DNA from: Ceratothoa steindachneri
Lineage: Eukaryota > Arthropoda > Malacostraca > Isopoda > Cymothoidae
NCBI GenBank assembly: GCA_963969495.1
Contig: OZ018333.1
Location: 91,354,207 to 91,418,206 of the forward strand
DNA length: 64,000 bases
Direction: 5' to 3'
Position 1 is the first letter of the stretch, and the number at the start of each line of letters is the position of its first letter. Shown piece by piece: positions 1 to 10,018 of this stretch. The notes below the pieces were generated by a model. That model was not told the DNA's origin. It did no database searches and worked only from the letters and a program-made list of their open reading frames with translations. Made by a program: the position numbers and the translations under genes.

Positions 1-978
1 GGTGGAGCCTCGATAATTTCGGGGCCCTTCATTCAGTGGTTACCTTGGGTTTTCGAGCCCGCTGGATTCAAACGCTTCCTCGTTATTCGCTCTACTGATG
101 GCAGCATGTTGGCCAAGGGGAACATGATGCATCAGAGGAGATCATTAGCTAGTGCAATTGTTAGAGAGCCGAAGGTGACCTGTTTCCGACGGGAGCCTTC
201 TGGTGAATGCGGCGAATCCCGCCGAGGTGGCCAAGATAAGTGCTCTTCGGACACTTCATGGCACCCTGGTGAGTGTGACGCCACACTCTACCATGAACTT
301 TGTGAAAGAAGTAGTTTATGCGAGGGAACTCGTTGACTACTCCATAGAGGACATCACCTTAGAGCTGGCTGACCATGGGGCCGTCAAGGTCGAACGTGTG
401 ATGAGAAAACAGGGAGGGGCCTCGAACCCACCCCTACACTCTTCGTCACGTTCGAGTGTGACAAGCTCTCTGAGTCGGTGCGTGCCGGTTGGTACCGCTA
501 CCGCGTGAAGGCATTTGTGCCATTGCCGCGGCGGTGCTATTACTGTCACCGCTTCAGCCATACGAATCGTTCTTGCAGACATGCAAAGTCGGGGTCACCT
601 GAAGTCTCTGTAAATTGCTCCAAGGCTGCACACGATAAGTCTAAATCGTGTGTGGCCAAGTGTGTCAATTGCGGAGAGCCGCACCCTGCTTCTTCGAAGC
701 AATGTGGTGCATATCTCCTTGAGAAAGAAATCCTGGCCGCTCAGGCCCAGGATCGACTATCATTCCGCGAGGCTAAGGACTTGGTCCTGGCGCACCCGGC
801 TCTGCCTGGGACGTCTTATGCCTCAATAGTTAGAAAGGCACCCTCTGCTCCTGGCCCATTCGGAGCCCTTCTGCGGGCTCTACTCAACCCGGGAGCTTCC
901 CTGGTAAAGCTGGTGTCAAAAAGGGTTCCTACCCAGCCCCGGCTAAAACCAGGGCTTCCCTCTCTTCCTCCAGCGTGA
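1..978 (+). pseudogene. LINE-A ORF1 (gag-like, CCHC zinc knuckles), frameshifted
   Basis: ORF1 of copy A is read in three successive frames (about 1-330, 203-430, 430-978), so at least two frameshifts break it. The conserved N-terminal block contains FEPAGFKRFLVIRSTDGS and the middle block VKVERVMRKQ. The last 166 codons hold three knuckle-like motifs: CYYCHRFSHTNRSC, then CSKAAHDKSKSC (preceded by VN), and CVNCGEPHPASSKQC, followed by a Leu/Glu-rich helix (YLLEKEIL). Such proteins are known to bind element RNA and form the ribonucleoprotein particle. The true start lies outside the window. Copies C and D2 carry the same blocks, which confirms the reading order. Confidence 0.85.
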
Positions 979-1409
979 CCGTCTCCCGTAAGGCGAAACG
1001 GCCACGCGCCTCCACCGAGTCGTTAGACTCACAGGATAACACCCCTGAAATTGGTCGCCAGGCCATCTTCCGGGGTTCCTAATGCTGTCCCCCGAAATGA
1101 GGACCGCAAGAAAGGAGCTTCGGCTCCTTCACCCACGCCTAGTGGTTGAGCGAGTGGCTTGGAGACGGTGGTTCATCGAAAAGAGTGCCCCCCGCCTCTG
1201 AAGCCACAACGCCCGCCTAAGGTTTCTAGGCGGAGCGAGGAAAAGACTCGCATGGCGAGCCCAACCTCCTCCCAATAATTCCTTGAAGGCGACAGCGCTT
1301 TCAGCGCCCGGGGTTCTGTCTCCGGGAAATGTACGGCTATTCCCATGAGGGTCTTCTGTTCGAAGAGGGCTCTCGCGTCTCCTCCGCGCTAGGCCTGGAG
1401 GTCATATTC

Positions 1410-4090
1410 CTTCAAAGGAATTGGAGCTATGGAGGCTCGTCTCCTCCCGTTTCCCGTTAGTTATTTTTAAGCAGGACACCATGCTAGGCGCGTGCCCCCT
1501 GCCCACCCTCCCGGGGTATAAGTGTCTGCGACCCCACCACCGCGGATGTCCTGGCTGGGGCGTGCGCTGTTTACACCCGGCATGAGTTCTCCGTTTTTCC
1601 TTTAACTTTAGATACCTACTTCAGGCAGTGGCTGTGCAGCTTCACCTGGATACGAGGTATACTATCTTTTCTGCGTACATTCCACCGTCAGCTGACTTCG
1701 ACGCGCGGGACTTCCGCCGCGTCCTAGCACGGTTGCCGAGGCCCTTTCTCTTGCTTGGAGATCTAAACGGCAGGCATCCTCTCTGGGGAGATTACTCAAT
1801 AAATCCCGGGGGACAAGTCCTTGCCGATCTGATCGAAGAGCTTGAGATAGGTGTCCTAAATGTGGATGAGTTTACGCATTGCTGCCCGAGAACCGCTTCA
1901 TTTTCTTGCCTTGACCTATCTTTGTGCTCTTCGGATGCACAGCCTGATTTTGATTGGGGGGTGGTCGATGACCTCCATGGTAGTGATCACTTTCCCATTC
2001 AAGTATCATTTTCAGGGCAACTGCCGCTTGAGAGCCCACCTCGGTGGTTCTGGGCGCGGGCGCGATGGCCTGCATTTCAGGAAATGACTGAATTCTCTAT
2101 CTCAGTCGAGGAGTTTAGGTCGGTAGATGAGGCCGTTGAGTTCTTTCCTGGCAATCTCATCGCCGCGGGCCTGACTATTCCTAGAACGTCTGGTTGTTTT
2201 GCACGCCGACCACTCCAATGGTGGTCGACCGAGTGTGAGACGGCCCTCAAACAGAAGCGTTATGGCTACATCCGCTATAAGCGCCGCCCGAACGATTTCA
2301 CTGTCGGTGAATTTCTTCGGGCTATGGCTAGGTTCCCGTATATTTCGAAGCACACCCGCCGCTCTTCTTGGCGGGCATACGTGTCTTCACCTAACGGGAA
2401 GACCCCTCTAGCAGAGGTGTGGAAGCGAGTTAAAAGGATTCGGGGCAAGTTCTCGCAGAACCCCCCTCCCGTTCTCCAGGAGAATGGGACCGCAATCTCG
2501 GAACTCGCGTCCGTGGTGGAATCCTTCGCGACCGCTTTCTCGGTATTCTCTAGCCGGGATGCTGCTCCGCCTGCATTCAATGCACTTAGTGATGTCGCGG
2601 AAGGCCGACGGCTGGACTTTACCTCCAGAGGTGGAAATCCCTTCAACGACAGGTTTACTGTGAGTGAGTTGCGCTCCGCTCTGGCTTCGTGCGCGGACAC
2701 CGCCCATGGTCCGGACGATGTCCCGTACTCCATGCTTCGCCACCTAGTTGAGCGAGGCATGGCCTTTGTCTTAGATTTGTTCAACAGGATCTGGGTGGAG
2801 GGTCTCCTCCCATATTCCTGGCGAATGGTTACTGTGCTCGCCTTTCGCAAACCGGGGAGAGATCACTCTACTCCGGCCGGTTTTTGCCCAAACTCTCTAA
2901 CCTCTTGCGTGTGCAAGTTGATGGCGAAATTGGTAAATGTTAGATTAGCCTTTTTCCTGGACAGCGGAAGCCATCTGTCTTCTGCACAGTGCGGCTTCCT
3001 CAAGTTGCACTCCACGTCGGATGCTCTGCTCCCACTGGAAAATGCCGTCTGCGAGGCCTTTTTCGTAGACCCTAAGCCCTTTTGGTTTAGGGCCAGGAAA
3101 CTCGTTCCAGAGCTATGTATAGCTCTCGGGCCGGTGGCTCCCCTGGTTCTGCCCAGGACGCCACCCTGGAGGATACCACATTTGGCTATTTGTCGCCACG
3201 CCCCTGCTCCCAAAGCTTGTACAGCGCCGGCAGTATTGCGTTCGACTTTTTTGGAGCACACCTCGTGTCAAGCTAGAACCGTGCCAGTGTATACGGATGG
3301 CTCCAAGTCCGTAGAGGGGGTCGGCTTCCACGCCGTATCCCCGCTGTTCCATGTCAGCGCGGCTCTGCCAGGCGCTGCGTCTGTCTTCACCGCTGAGCTG
3401 GTGGCAATACACCACTCGGTACGGGAGATTACGCTATGTGCCCGGTTCGGACACCAGATTGTGATCTATAGCGACTCACAGAGCTCCCTGAGTGCTCTCG
3501 GGGCATTGGAATCTCCGCATCCCCTAGTTAGCGATATCCGTGACGCCACGGTTTTGGCGAGCCGGGCGGATGTCGAGATTATTTTCTTCTGGGTTCCTAG
3601 ACATGTAGGAATTGCGGGGAATGAGAGTGCCAAAGAGTCCGCGAGGGCTCTGCGACCGGACCAGCGTTTTGCTCTTCCTCACACCGACTACATGGCAGGA
3701 ATACGGGCAGCTCTTTGACTTGCTTGGCAAATAAGATGGGAGTGGTTCGAAGGGAACTTAAACTGGCGTGCCATTGCGCCGCGTCTGTTCACATGGAGCT
3801 ACCCTTCATTGCCGCGAAGGCTTCCGAATTGGACACACTCGCGAGTCGCACCGCCATTTGATGGAGCACTCGCCAGCGCCTCCTTTAAAGACTGCTTTGT
3901 CCCCCACACTATTCGACACATTCTTGTTGAATGTCTCAGTCTGGGCGATCCCCGCGCACGTCACATGTCCCGGTACCGGGATGGGCGGGGTCGCTATCGA
4001 CTGTCCCTTGTATTCGAGACGAGTTCGTGCACATTGACTGGTGGACTTATACACTTTTGTGGGGAGGTCGGCCTTCTCCCTTTTATTTAA
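1410..4090 (+). pseudogene. LINE-A ORF2 (endonuclease, truncated RT, RNase H)
   Basis: The longest open frame is 1628-3718 (696 codons), but endonuclease homology starts near 1410 in a broken frame. Visible parts are: endonuclease with GDLNGRHPLWGD (residues about 44-55) and GSDHFPIQ (about 118-125); the RT fingers region up to residue about 477; then an abrupt jump to sequence upstream of RNase H. The RT active site (YVDD in copy C) is missing. RNase H has YTDGSKS, FTAELVAIH, YSDSQSS and a WVPRHVGIAGNE box, so its catalytic acids look intact. A TGA at 3716-3718 replaces a Trp-coding region seen in copy C, and the C-terminal segment (HILVEC) continues to about 4090. The encoded polymerase cannot work. 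Confidence 0.88.
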
Positions 4091-4309
4091 CTAGTTTTTG
4101 TTTTTTTTATTTATTTTCTTTGTAGGTCGCACGCTCCTGCGCCGGGTGGAGGGGGATCTTCCCCTGACGCTAGAGCTTGCTTCCTAATTGTCATCTTGCC
4201 GTTTTACCCTTTTTTCCAAATTTTTATTTTAAAGTAGCCTAGAACTAGGCTGTTTGTTTGCGGCGACTTATGTCCAAGTCGCCAGATAGCCCCTTAAAAA
4301 AAAAATCAA

Positions 4310-4900
4310 TTGAGAAGATATTAAATAGCCTCAGTCTACAAAGTCAAACTACCTCAGGAAAGGTAATAACTTTGTTGCCCTCCTTTGCACAAGTAGCAAG
4401 TTGATATGTCTAAAGTGTGGGAACCATGCCTCTATACAATACACTAAATGTCGCTAGCATACAAGTTATAAAGTTTAAGGATAACATTCTTACATTTGTA
4501 ACATTTATCTTAATGATGCCCAACACACTATTTGCTTTATTGTTTCTTCAAAACACTACTTAGAAAACCTCTCTGACTCATTACTACTTTTACATTCCTT
4601 TTCAACCTCAAATGAGTTCAGCCAATGTTTGTTAAACATGATTTACCTGTACTAAATTCATGCTGTCAGCATCGTTGCTTACTCACTTACAAACTCGCAA
4701 ACATACAGGCCTAAAGTTATTTAGGTTTTCTTTCCTACTTAAAAATGGCCACTACATTTCCTATTTTCCAATTATCTGGCACTTCTCCAAAAATGTAGTG
4801 ATCTAGTATATATTTTCTCCAGAGCTACACTGCTATGCTTTCCATACCTTCTTTAAGTAACCTAGAATGAATGCCATCTGGAAACTCTACTCAAACATTA
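4310..4900 (-). mobile_element. Old CR1-type LINE relic, minus strand
   Basis: Reading the minus strand, 4745-4810 gives a peptide like GEVPDNWKIGNVVAIFK, which matches the conserved RT segment before the second RT motif in CR1-clade elements. At about 4370-4410 the minus strand gives LLVQRRATKLLPFLR, typical of the end of CR1 ORF2. Many stops and indels separate the two. I infer a decayed, internally shortened CR1-clade copy. No open frame of useful length remains. Confidence 0.6.
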
Positions 4901-4979
4901 GCTTCCTCCCAACACAGACAAATCTAAAAAAAAATCAATATCACACACATTCAAAGACCAAGCATTCACCTATTCACAC

Positions 4980-5345
4980 ATGACATCCCACAACCACTTA
5001 TTAATCAATGCCCATACCGATACACTGGCTGACACAAAGTTTCATGACTTCCTCAGCTAACAATTCAACAGTATTGCTTTTCACACCACACTACCATGAA
5101 TCCAAAAACACCCCAAAATCAAACTAAATACACAACACCTGCCAATATACAAAACCCCCACCCTCCTAGGACTCACACTAGCCACCCACATGGCATTCAA
5201 AACACACACAACAATCATTATAAACAAGGCCACAAAGGAAATCAATGTCATCAAAGCACTATCAAACATTAAATTTGGAGATCAGAAGGAACCTCTCATC
5301 ACTCCATACAAACACTTCATCCACACCATTTAACCAAAGATGTCA
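4980..5345 (+). mobile_element. Fragment of a non-LTR RT C-terminal region
   Basis: The plus strand at about 5180-5330 reads THMAFKTHTTIII, then KATKEINVIKALSNIKFG and YKHFIHTI. This resembles the thumb region of jockey-like LINE reverse transcriptases, where a TFxxH block is followed by KAxxxLNxLKAL and a YK segment. Only this short region is recognisable and it is broken by stops. It is a different family from LINE-A, which does not share these motifs. Confidence 0.45.
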
Positions 5346-5713
5346 TCCAATTCTTCAAATTAACACTGGTTATTGCAACTTGTTTCTACTTCAATGTACA
5401 TTTGGCCTTTCTTATTTAGTCAGTTTTCCCTCATTACTTTTGCCACTGCTATTTAGCCATTAGCAACATGCACACTTCTGATCGTTGTACCCAATAATCT
5501 TTACAATCCATGGATCACTCATTCTTTTCACATGAAAATGATCATATCTCCAAAATAAGCCATTAATAATGTGAATTTAAAATATGAAAAGAGCACAAAC
5601 TGATTTCCATAGATCAACATTGATTAGTGACATGAATAATATTGGTAACATTGGTTATTACATCGTTTCCTGGTTGAATTGTGTGGAATTTAATTTTGTA
5701 CTTCTTTACACAG
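5346..5713. other. No gene seen
   Basis: This is AT-rich sequence with no recognisable coding or repeat structure. It ends in a pyrimidine-rich tract and CAG just before the candidate exon at 5714. Confidence 0.5.
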
Positions 5714-5872
5714 GACTTGGAAGAGATTTCTTTGAAGGAAGAAATTAGTGAAGAATTCTTTCATACAGATACAAGTTCTTTTCCTGATGTTGATGGACAA
5801 TGTGCAAAATCTGTAAACTCTCTACCAAACACACCCAATAAGTTGTTGCAACAAGAATCCATCCAAGAAAAG
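5714..5872 (+). CDS. Candidate internal exon (acidic, Glu/Asp-rich)
   Basis: The exon is 159 bp (53 codons) and opens after ...TTTACACAG and closes before GTAATT, so both splice sites fit the GT-AG rule. Both flanking introns are phase 0. The peptide is acidic and begins DLEEISLKEEISEEFF; it ends with QQESIQEK. Acidic stretches with KEE/EEI motifs are common in the linker N-terminal to C2H2 finger arrays in arthropod zinc-finger genes. The next candidate exon in the same phase on this strand is the finger exon at 18887. I infer that the two belong to one gene, but the first coding exon and a transcript are not visible. It could also be chance open sequence. Confidence 0.4.
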
Positions 5873-7099
5873 GTAATTACGATCTATATTATAAATTGGA
5901 GGAGCAGCAGAATCTCCTGACCTGACCTGAGGTAAGACCCCACTGACTCGATTTATTTGAACCCTGTGATGAGGTCCGAGGACACTGGTGCATTTTCCCC
6001 CTTTGTCCCTCTCAGATCCTATTTCTCCTTCTCTGACTATCCCCTCAATTCTTTGTCTACCCTCAAGAAGATGGATGGTGTAGCTTGAGGATGAACCCTT
6101 AGCTACAACTGAAAGCTGGAGGAGAAACAACCCTACATTTCTGTTGTACCCGGAGGAGCAGTATATCCTCCTGGGCTCCACTGCCCACAAACATTGACCC
6201 TACTGCAGAAAGAACCTACACAATGGATCCAGGTCTGGGTTAGCTTGTGGGTTCCCTCACTCCCTTTATGCACCCTTTCCACTACTATATTTGTTTCTTT
6301 ACCCTTTTCATTGACACCTCTTCTATTGCCCTACCTTGACTTTATCATCTGCTTCCCCCTAGCCTCTGTTCATGGTGACCTTGACCTCTCTCAGGCTAGT
6401 CACCAAACGAGATCCACCATTTAGATCATTCTGTAAACCTTCTGTGTATAAATCAGTTCAAATTTTACTACTCTGTGTACATTCGCTTACAAATAGATCT
6501 GAATATAGGAATTTCTGGCATGTGCTTAAATATCAAAAACTTGATCTGATTTGATAAAATGAGCAAGAATTTTGGATTTAGCGTGAAAAACTAGCCTAAA
6601 ATCAGGTATTGGGTGTTAAACCTTGAAAAAATCGCAGACCAGTGTCATTATTATGTATTATAATTTTTTATTAGGATTAGTATTAATTATTATTAGTATA
6701 AGTTATTATTTAAGATTATTTATCATGAGTGCTATTTATTATTATTATTATTGCTATCCACTCAACCTTTTCTCCCCTTACTTTGCACCAGGATGAGTGT
6801 TTCCACCTGTACAGAGTTTGGTTCAGTAGCCATGGTGCCTTGGTGGACTGGATGCCATCCTGGGATCACTTTAACCCGGGTATGATAATATTAGTTCATC
6901 ACCCACCCTACTGGTTATTGGACCCGCCTATCTCTACTTCTCTTTATTACATACCCTCCTATCCCGTTTCACACTTGCTCTCCTATCCACAGGGGTTCTG
7001 GCTGCCCAATGCACTTTTGTCCTTTTATGATCCTTGGTTGAGTGGCAGCGTATACAGGTAGGTCCCTACCTGATACGAGGGCCGAAAGCCCCCTGGCTA
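5873..7099. other. No gene recognised; possible decayed repeat
   Basis: The region is pyrimidine-rich around 5930-6410 and AT-rich at 6520-6760. The part at 6780-7080 is GC-richer and resembles the style of a LINE 5' UTR, but I could not align it to the LINE-A 5' UTR with any confidence. The open frames here have no recognisable motif. Confidence 0.4.
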
Positions 7100-7875
7100 A
7101 GGCAAGTATTAGGTATGGAGTGTGCTGGACTGTTAACTTTGTTCACTTCCTCCAATACACATGGTTCATATGCTGGCACCATCCTTTATTGCTAAAGTTT
7201 CAGGCCAATTTCGCCTAAATGCTGGGCCAGGATGGCAAAGTCCATCAATGCTGGACCAGGGTCGATTATGTGTAAATGATCACACACAGAATTTGTGATC
7301 CTATGGAGACTTTTCTCTTAGCCTCCTCACTCATGGGGAGGTCATAGTGTCTACTTTCTATGAAGCCCCTCATTTCTGAGGGACCCATTTGGTCCTTCTC
7401 TCAGGTAGATCCGCCTCTGAAAAGGAGGTGGCTTCCTTTGCTCTTTCAGGGGCGTCTCCAACCATCTACTGGGGAGGAGGCTTAATCTTCTCCTAGGGCT
7501 CCTGGTGTCGGGGGTTTCGCCCTCACCTACTTCTGTAAAGTCCCCCATGGATGACTCCATCTTTCAATTCACTTCATTTCTCCCTATTCCATCACAGTGA
7601 ACTGCGAAGAGTGTAGGCAGACAGCCCCAAATTGACCGGGAGCGACTCGATAGAGCCAACCTCCTTAGGTGGGTAAATGAAAGTGGGGCATGTTGGACCA
7701 TGTGTCCCCTGCGAACTTAGGGCCAACTGGGAGGAGCTGCGGAGGGTCGTCTCATTTCGTTTTCCCTTAGCTATCTTTTGTCAGAGTTCATTCTGGGTAC
7801 ATTTCCTCTTCCCCTCGTCCCAAGATATAAGGGTTTCGGGACCCCACTACTGTAGGATGGAGGCTAGAAAAAAAA
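7100..7875 (+). mobile_element. Diverged LINE-A copy (ORF1 5' part joined to endonuclease start)
   Basis: Two blocks match LINE-A. The block at 7340-7680 shares with other copies the gag N-terminal region, including GACTCGATAGAGCCAACCTC, which is close to the corresponding stretch of minus-strand copy I at about 36020. The block at 7700-7870 matches the endonuclease N-terminus, including GGGAGGAGCTGCGGAGG and the later ATAAGGGTTTCGGGACCCC. The middle of ORF1 is absent, so the copy is internally deleted. It ends in A-rich sequence at 7865-7890. It is the most diverged LINE-A copy on this strand. Confidence 0.6.
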
Positions 7876-8183
7876 ACTTAAAAAAAAAATCAGTTTGAAT
7901 GCTTTTTGGCGGGGGGGGGGGATAAAGGGACCCCAAGATCAGAGCTTCCCTGCAAACATTGGCCAAATTATTGACAATGTTGGCATATATCAGTAAGTTC
8001 AGCATCTCCTGACCCAATTAAACACTTTGGAACTGCTCTAGACAAGGTATGATATTTATATTAGTAATAATGAAAATAATAACAGTCATTCTGTCAATAG
8101 TCATAATATAATTAAATATCAATAAAATCATTCAGTACCAGTACGTACATTACATAATTTGTGTTAGTTTTGTTTTTAACCCA
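7876..8183. other. No gene seen
   Basis: Short A-rich and G-run sequence (a G homopolymer near 7910) is followed by AT-rich sequence. The last bases (TTTTTAACCCAG) could be a splice acceptor for the hAT-related segment that follows. Confidence 0.5.
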
Positions 8184-8880
8184 GCTCCAAGCTGACGGAA
8201 CAAGTCTCGCAGATGCTGTCCACATCTGGGAATCTTTAATGATTAATCCTGATTTGCAGCAGGATCATCAAACTATCAAGGATATGTTCAAGAAAGCCAT
8301 GAAGCCCATTCATTACTTTGCTTACATGACTGATCCTCGTTACTTAGGAAGAAGTTGTAATTCAGCTAATTTAGTATTGCAGAAGAATTACATGCTAAAA
8401 GCAATTTTTACATTCTGAAACTGAAAGTAGGATGTTGCCAATACCTGAATGCCACAGTTTTAATTTGCTATATTTAAAATTCCAGGAGAAAATCTAGAGG
8501 TGGAAATGAAGAATTGGCTCAATGAAATCCATCCTGATTTTGCAGTTGGATTGTATGAATTTCAGCTCAAGGATAGTCAAATTTCCCACCCAAAATACTT
8601 TCTGAGTCAGTTAAATCCAGCCTTTCTTCAAACATGTGGTGACATATGATGAATATGAAGCAGAAGAAAAAACAAGTGGGAAGAAATTGCCAGATGGATT
8701 TTATTCATTTTTAGAGTCCATACATTCATGTCCAGCTAGTTCAGCTGCAATAGAGAGGTTATTTTCCTCATTTGGACTTATATAGAATATAATGAGAAAC
8801 AGATGGAGAGTGAAAAAGATGAGAAACCTTTGAAAATCTACAAACACTTAAAAGGAGAGTAAGTTAACAGAATGGCGTAA
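8184..8880 (+). pseudogene. hAT-family transposase relic (C-terminal half)
   Basis: The frame at 8184-8418 reads LQADGTSLADAVHIWESL and later YFAYMTDPRYLGRS, matching the region before the dimerisation domain of hAT-type transposases. It resumes after a possible acceptor near 8486 (NWLNEIHPDF). A shifted frame at about 8700-8790 gives SCPASSAAIERLFSSFG, the classic hATC dimerisation motif, followed by MRNR. Stops and frameshifts show it is dead. Transposases of this family cut and paste DNA with 8-bp target duplications. I did not locate the element ends. The catalytic N-terminal half is not present here. Confidence 0.7.
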
Positions 8881-8963
8881 TTCTTTTTTAGGAAGATCTT
8901 TATGGATTTTATATTTTTTTAATTTATGTACATATATAGACTTTATTAAATAAGGTCTATATA

Positions 8964-10018
8964 CAGGGCTTGGACAAAATAATTTGAACATTAGAAATTT
9001 AGCACCAATATTTCAATTAGCCATTATATTTCAGAATATCCATCCAAATTTAATTGATTGTTTTGTTTTTATTGTCGATACATAGTTTTATTTATAAACT
9101 TTAAAGATTACTTTTTATTTTTTCAGGTTGTGGTATAGATGCTAAGATGCGTGACCTCACTGAGTCTTAAAAAGAGCAAAGTGTTGGAACTTAAATTGCA
9201 GGAGCTTCCGTCACCATAACAGCCAAACTCATTGGTTTTTCAAGAGCTATCACATCAAAGACCATGACAGAATTCAAGAAGCAGGTCAAAACCTCCAGCA
9301 GGAGGAGTAATTCCGGAAGCACTTTGAAGCTCCCTGAAATAGACCGACGAGTGTTGAAAGGCATCGTGATGAAAAATCCCCGGACAATTGCCCCTAAAGT
9401 GACTGCAGAGTTGAATCAACATCTCCGATCCCAGTTTCGATCAAAACTGTTCGCCGTGAGCTCATTAAAGCCGGATATCATGGAAGATCCGCCATCAAGA
9501 AACCTCTGCTTTCTCATTAAGAAAATTCAGAAAAAGCTGAACTGGTGTAGAGATCACAATGGCTGGTCGACAGACCAATGTAAGCAAATAGTATTCTCCA
9601 ATGAGTCCAGTTTTTCTCTCTTCCCCACTACAGGACAAGTTTATGTGTGGAATCAGCCTGGGGAAGCTTTTACTCCTGACTGCCTTCTTCCTACAGTGAA
9701 TCACGGAGGAGGGTCAGTGATTGTTTGGGCAGCCATATCTTGGAATTCTCTTGGTCCAATCGTTGCCCTGCATGGTAGGATCAACAGTAACGAATATGTG
9801 AATACTTTGGAAGATTAAGTCCATCCCATGGTCCAGACATTAATCCCCGATGGTGAGCGAGTGTTCCAAGATGGCAATGCCCCAGTACATACCGCTCATG
9901 TGGTTAAGAATTGGTATGAAGAGAATAGGAATGAGCTACAACAGATGGAGTTGCCCCCACAATCTCCAGATCTTGAGATTATTGAGCATTTGTGTTGCGT
10001 CTTGAGCATCAAGTTAGA
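8964..10018 (+). mobile_element. Tc1-type DNA transposon, right end lost
   Basis: The left terminus begins CAGGGCTTGGACAAAAT right after TA, the target preferred by Tc1/mariner elements, and it closely resembles the inverted repeat of the MITE at 53063-53431. A decayed transposase follows from about 9139. The right half stops at 10018, where LINE-A copy B begins abruptly, so the right inverted repeat is missing. The element is therefore a truncated fossil. Confidence 0.8.
9139..10018 (+). pseudogene. Tc1 transposase pseudogene
   Basis: The N-terminal helix-turn-helix part is frameshifted (9139-9263), although LIGFSRAITSKTM is still readable. The main frame is 9264-9818 and the same frame resumes at 9828 after a TAA at 9816. 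The DDE region shows FSNESSF where family members have a DES motif, so the first catalytic Asp is Asn. The second acid is in FQDGNAPVH (one residue inserted compared with the usual QDNAPVH). The third is in QSPDLEIIEHL. A further frameshift lies near 9430-9480. Transposase normally binds the terminal repeats and catalyses cut-and-paste at TA; this copy cannot. Confidence 0.8.

Larger units (their letters stand above)
1..4306 (+). mobile_element. LINE family A, copy A (RNase H-bearing non-LTR retrotransposon)
   Basis: This non-LTR retrotransposon continues beyond the left edge of the window. It reads 5' to 3' as an ORF1 with CCHC knuckles, then an ORF2 with endonuclease, part of a reverse transcriptase, RNase H and a C-terminal Cys/His segment, then a 3' UTR. 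The 3' end carries a short conserved block (GTCGCCAGAT) followed by an A-rich tail at about 4297-4306, and the same block ends five other copies in this window. ORF2 lacks the middle of the RT, so the copy is defective. The RNase H and gag-like ORF1 place it in the I/R1/LOA-type part of the Jockey superfamily. I cannot fix the clade without a tree. Confidence 0.9.

Noticed and set aside
2102..3415. Minus-strand frames up to 191 codons in copy A
   Set aside because: They mirror the ORF2 coding frame; the GC-rich codon pattern of ORF2 keeps the opposite strand open.
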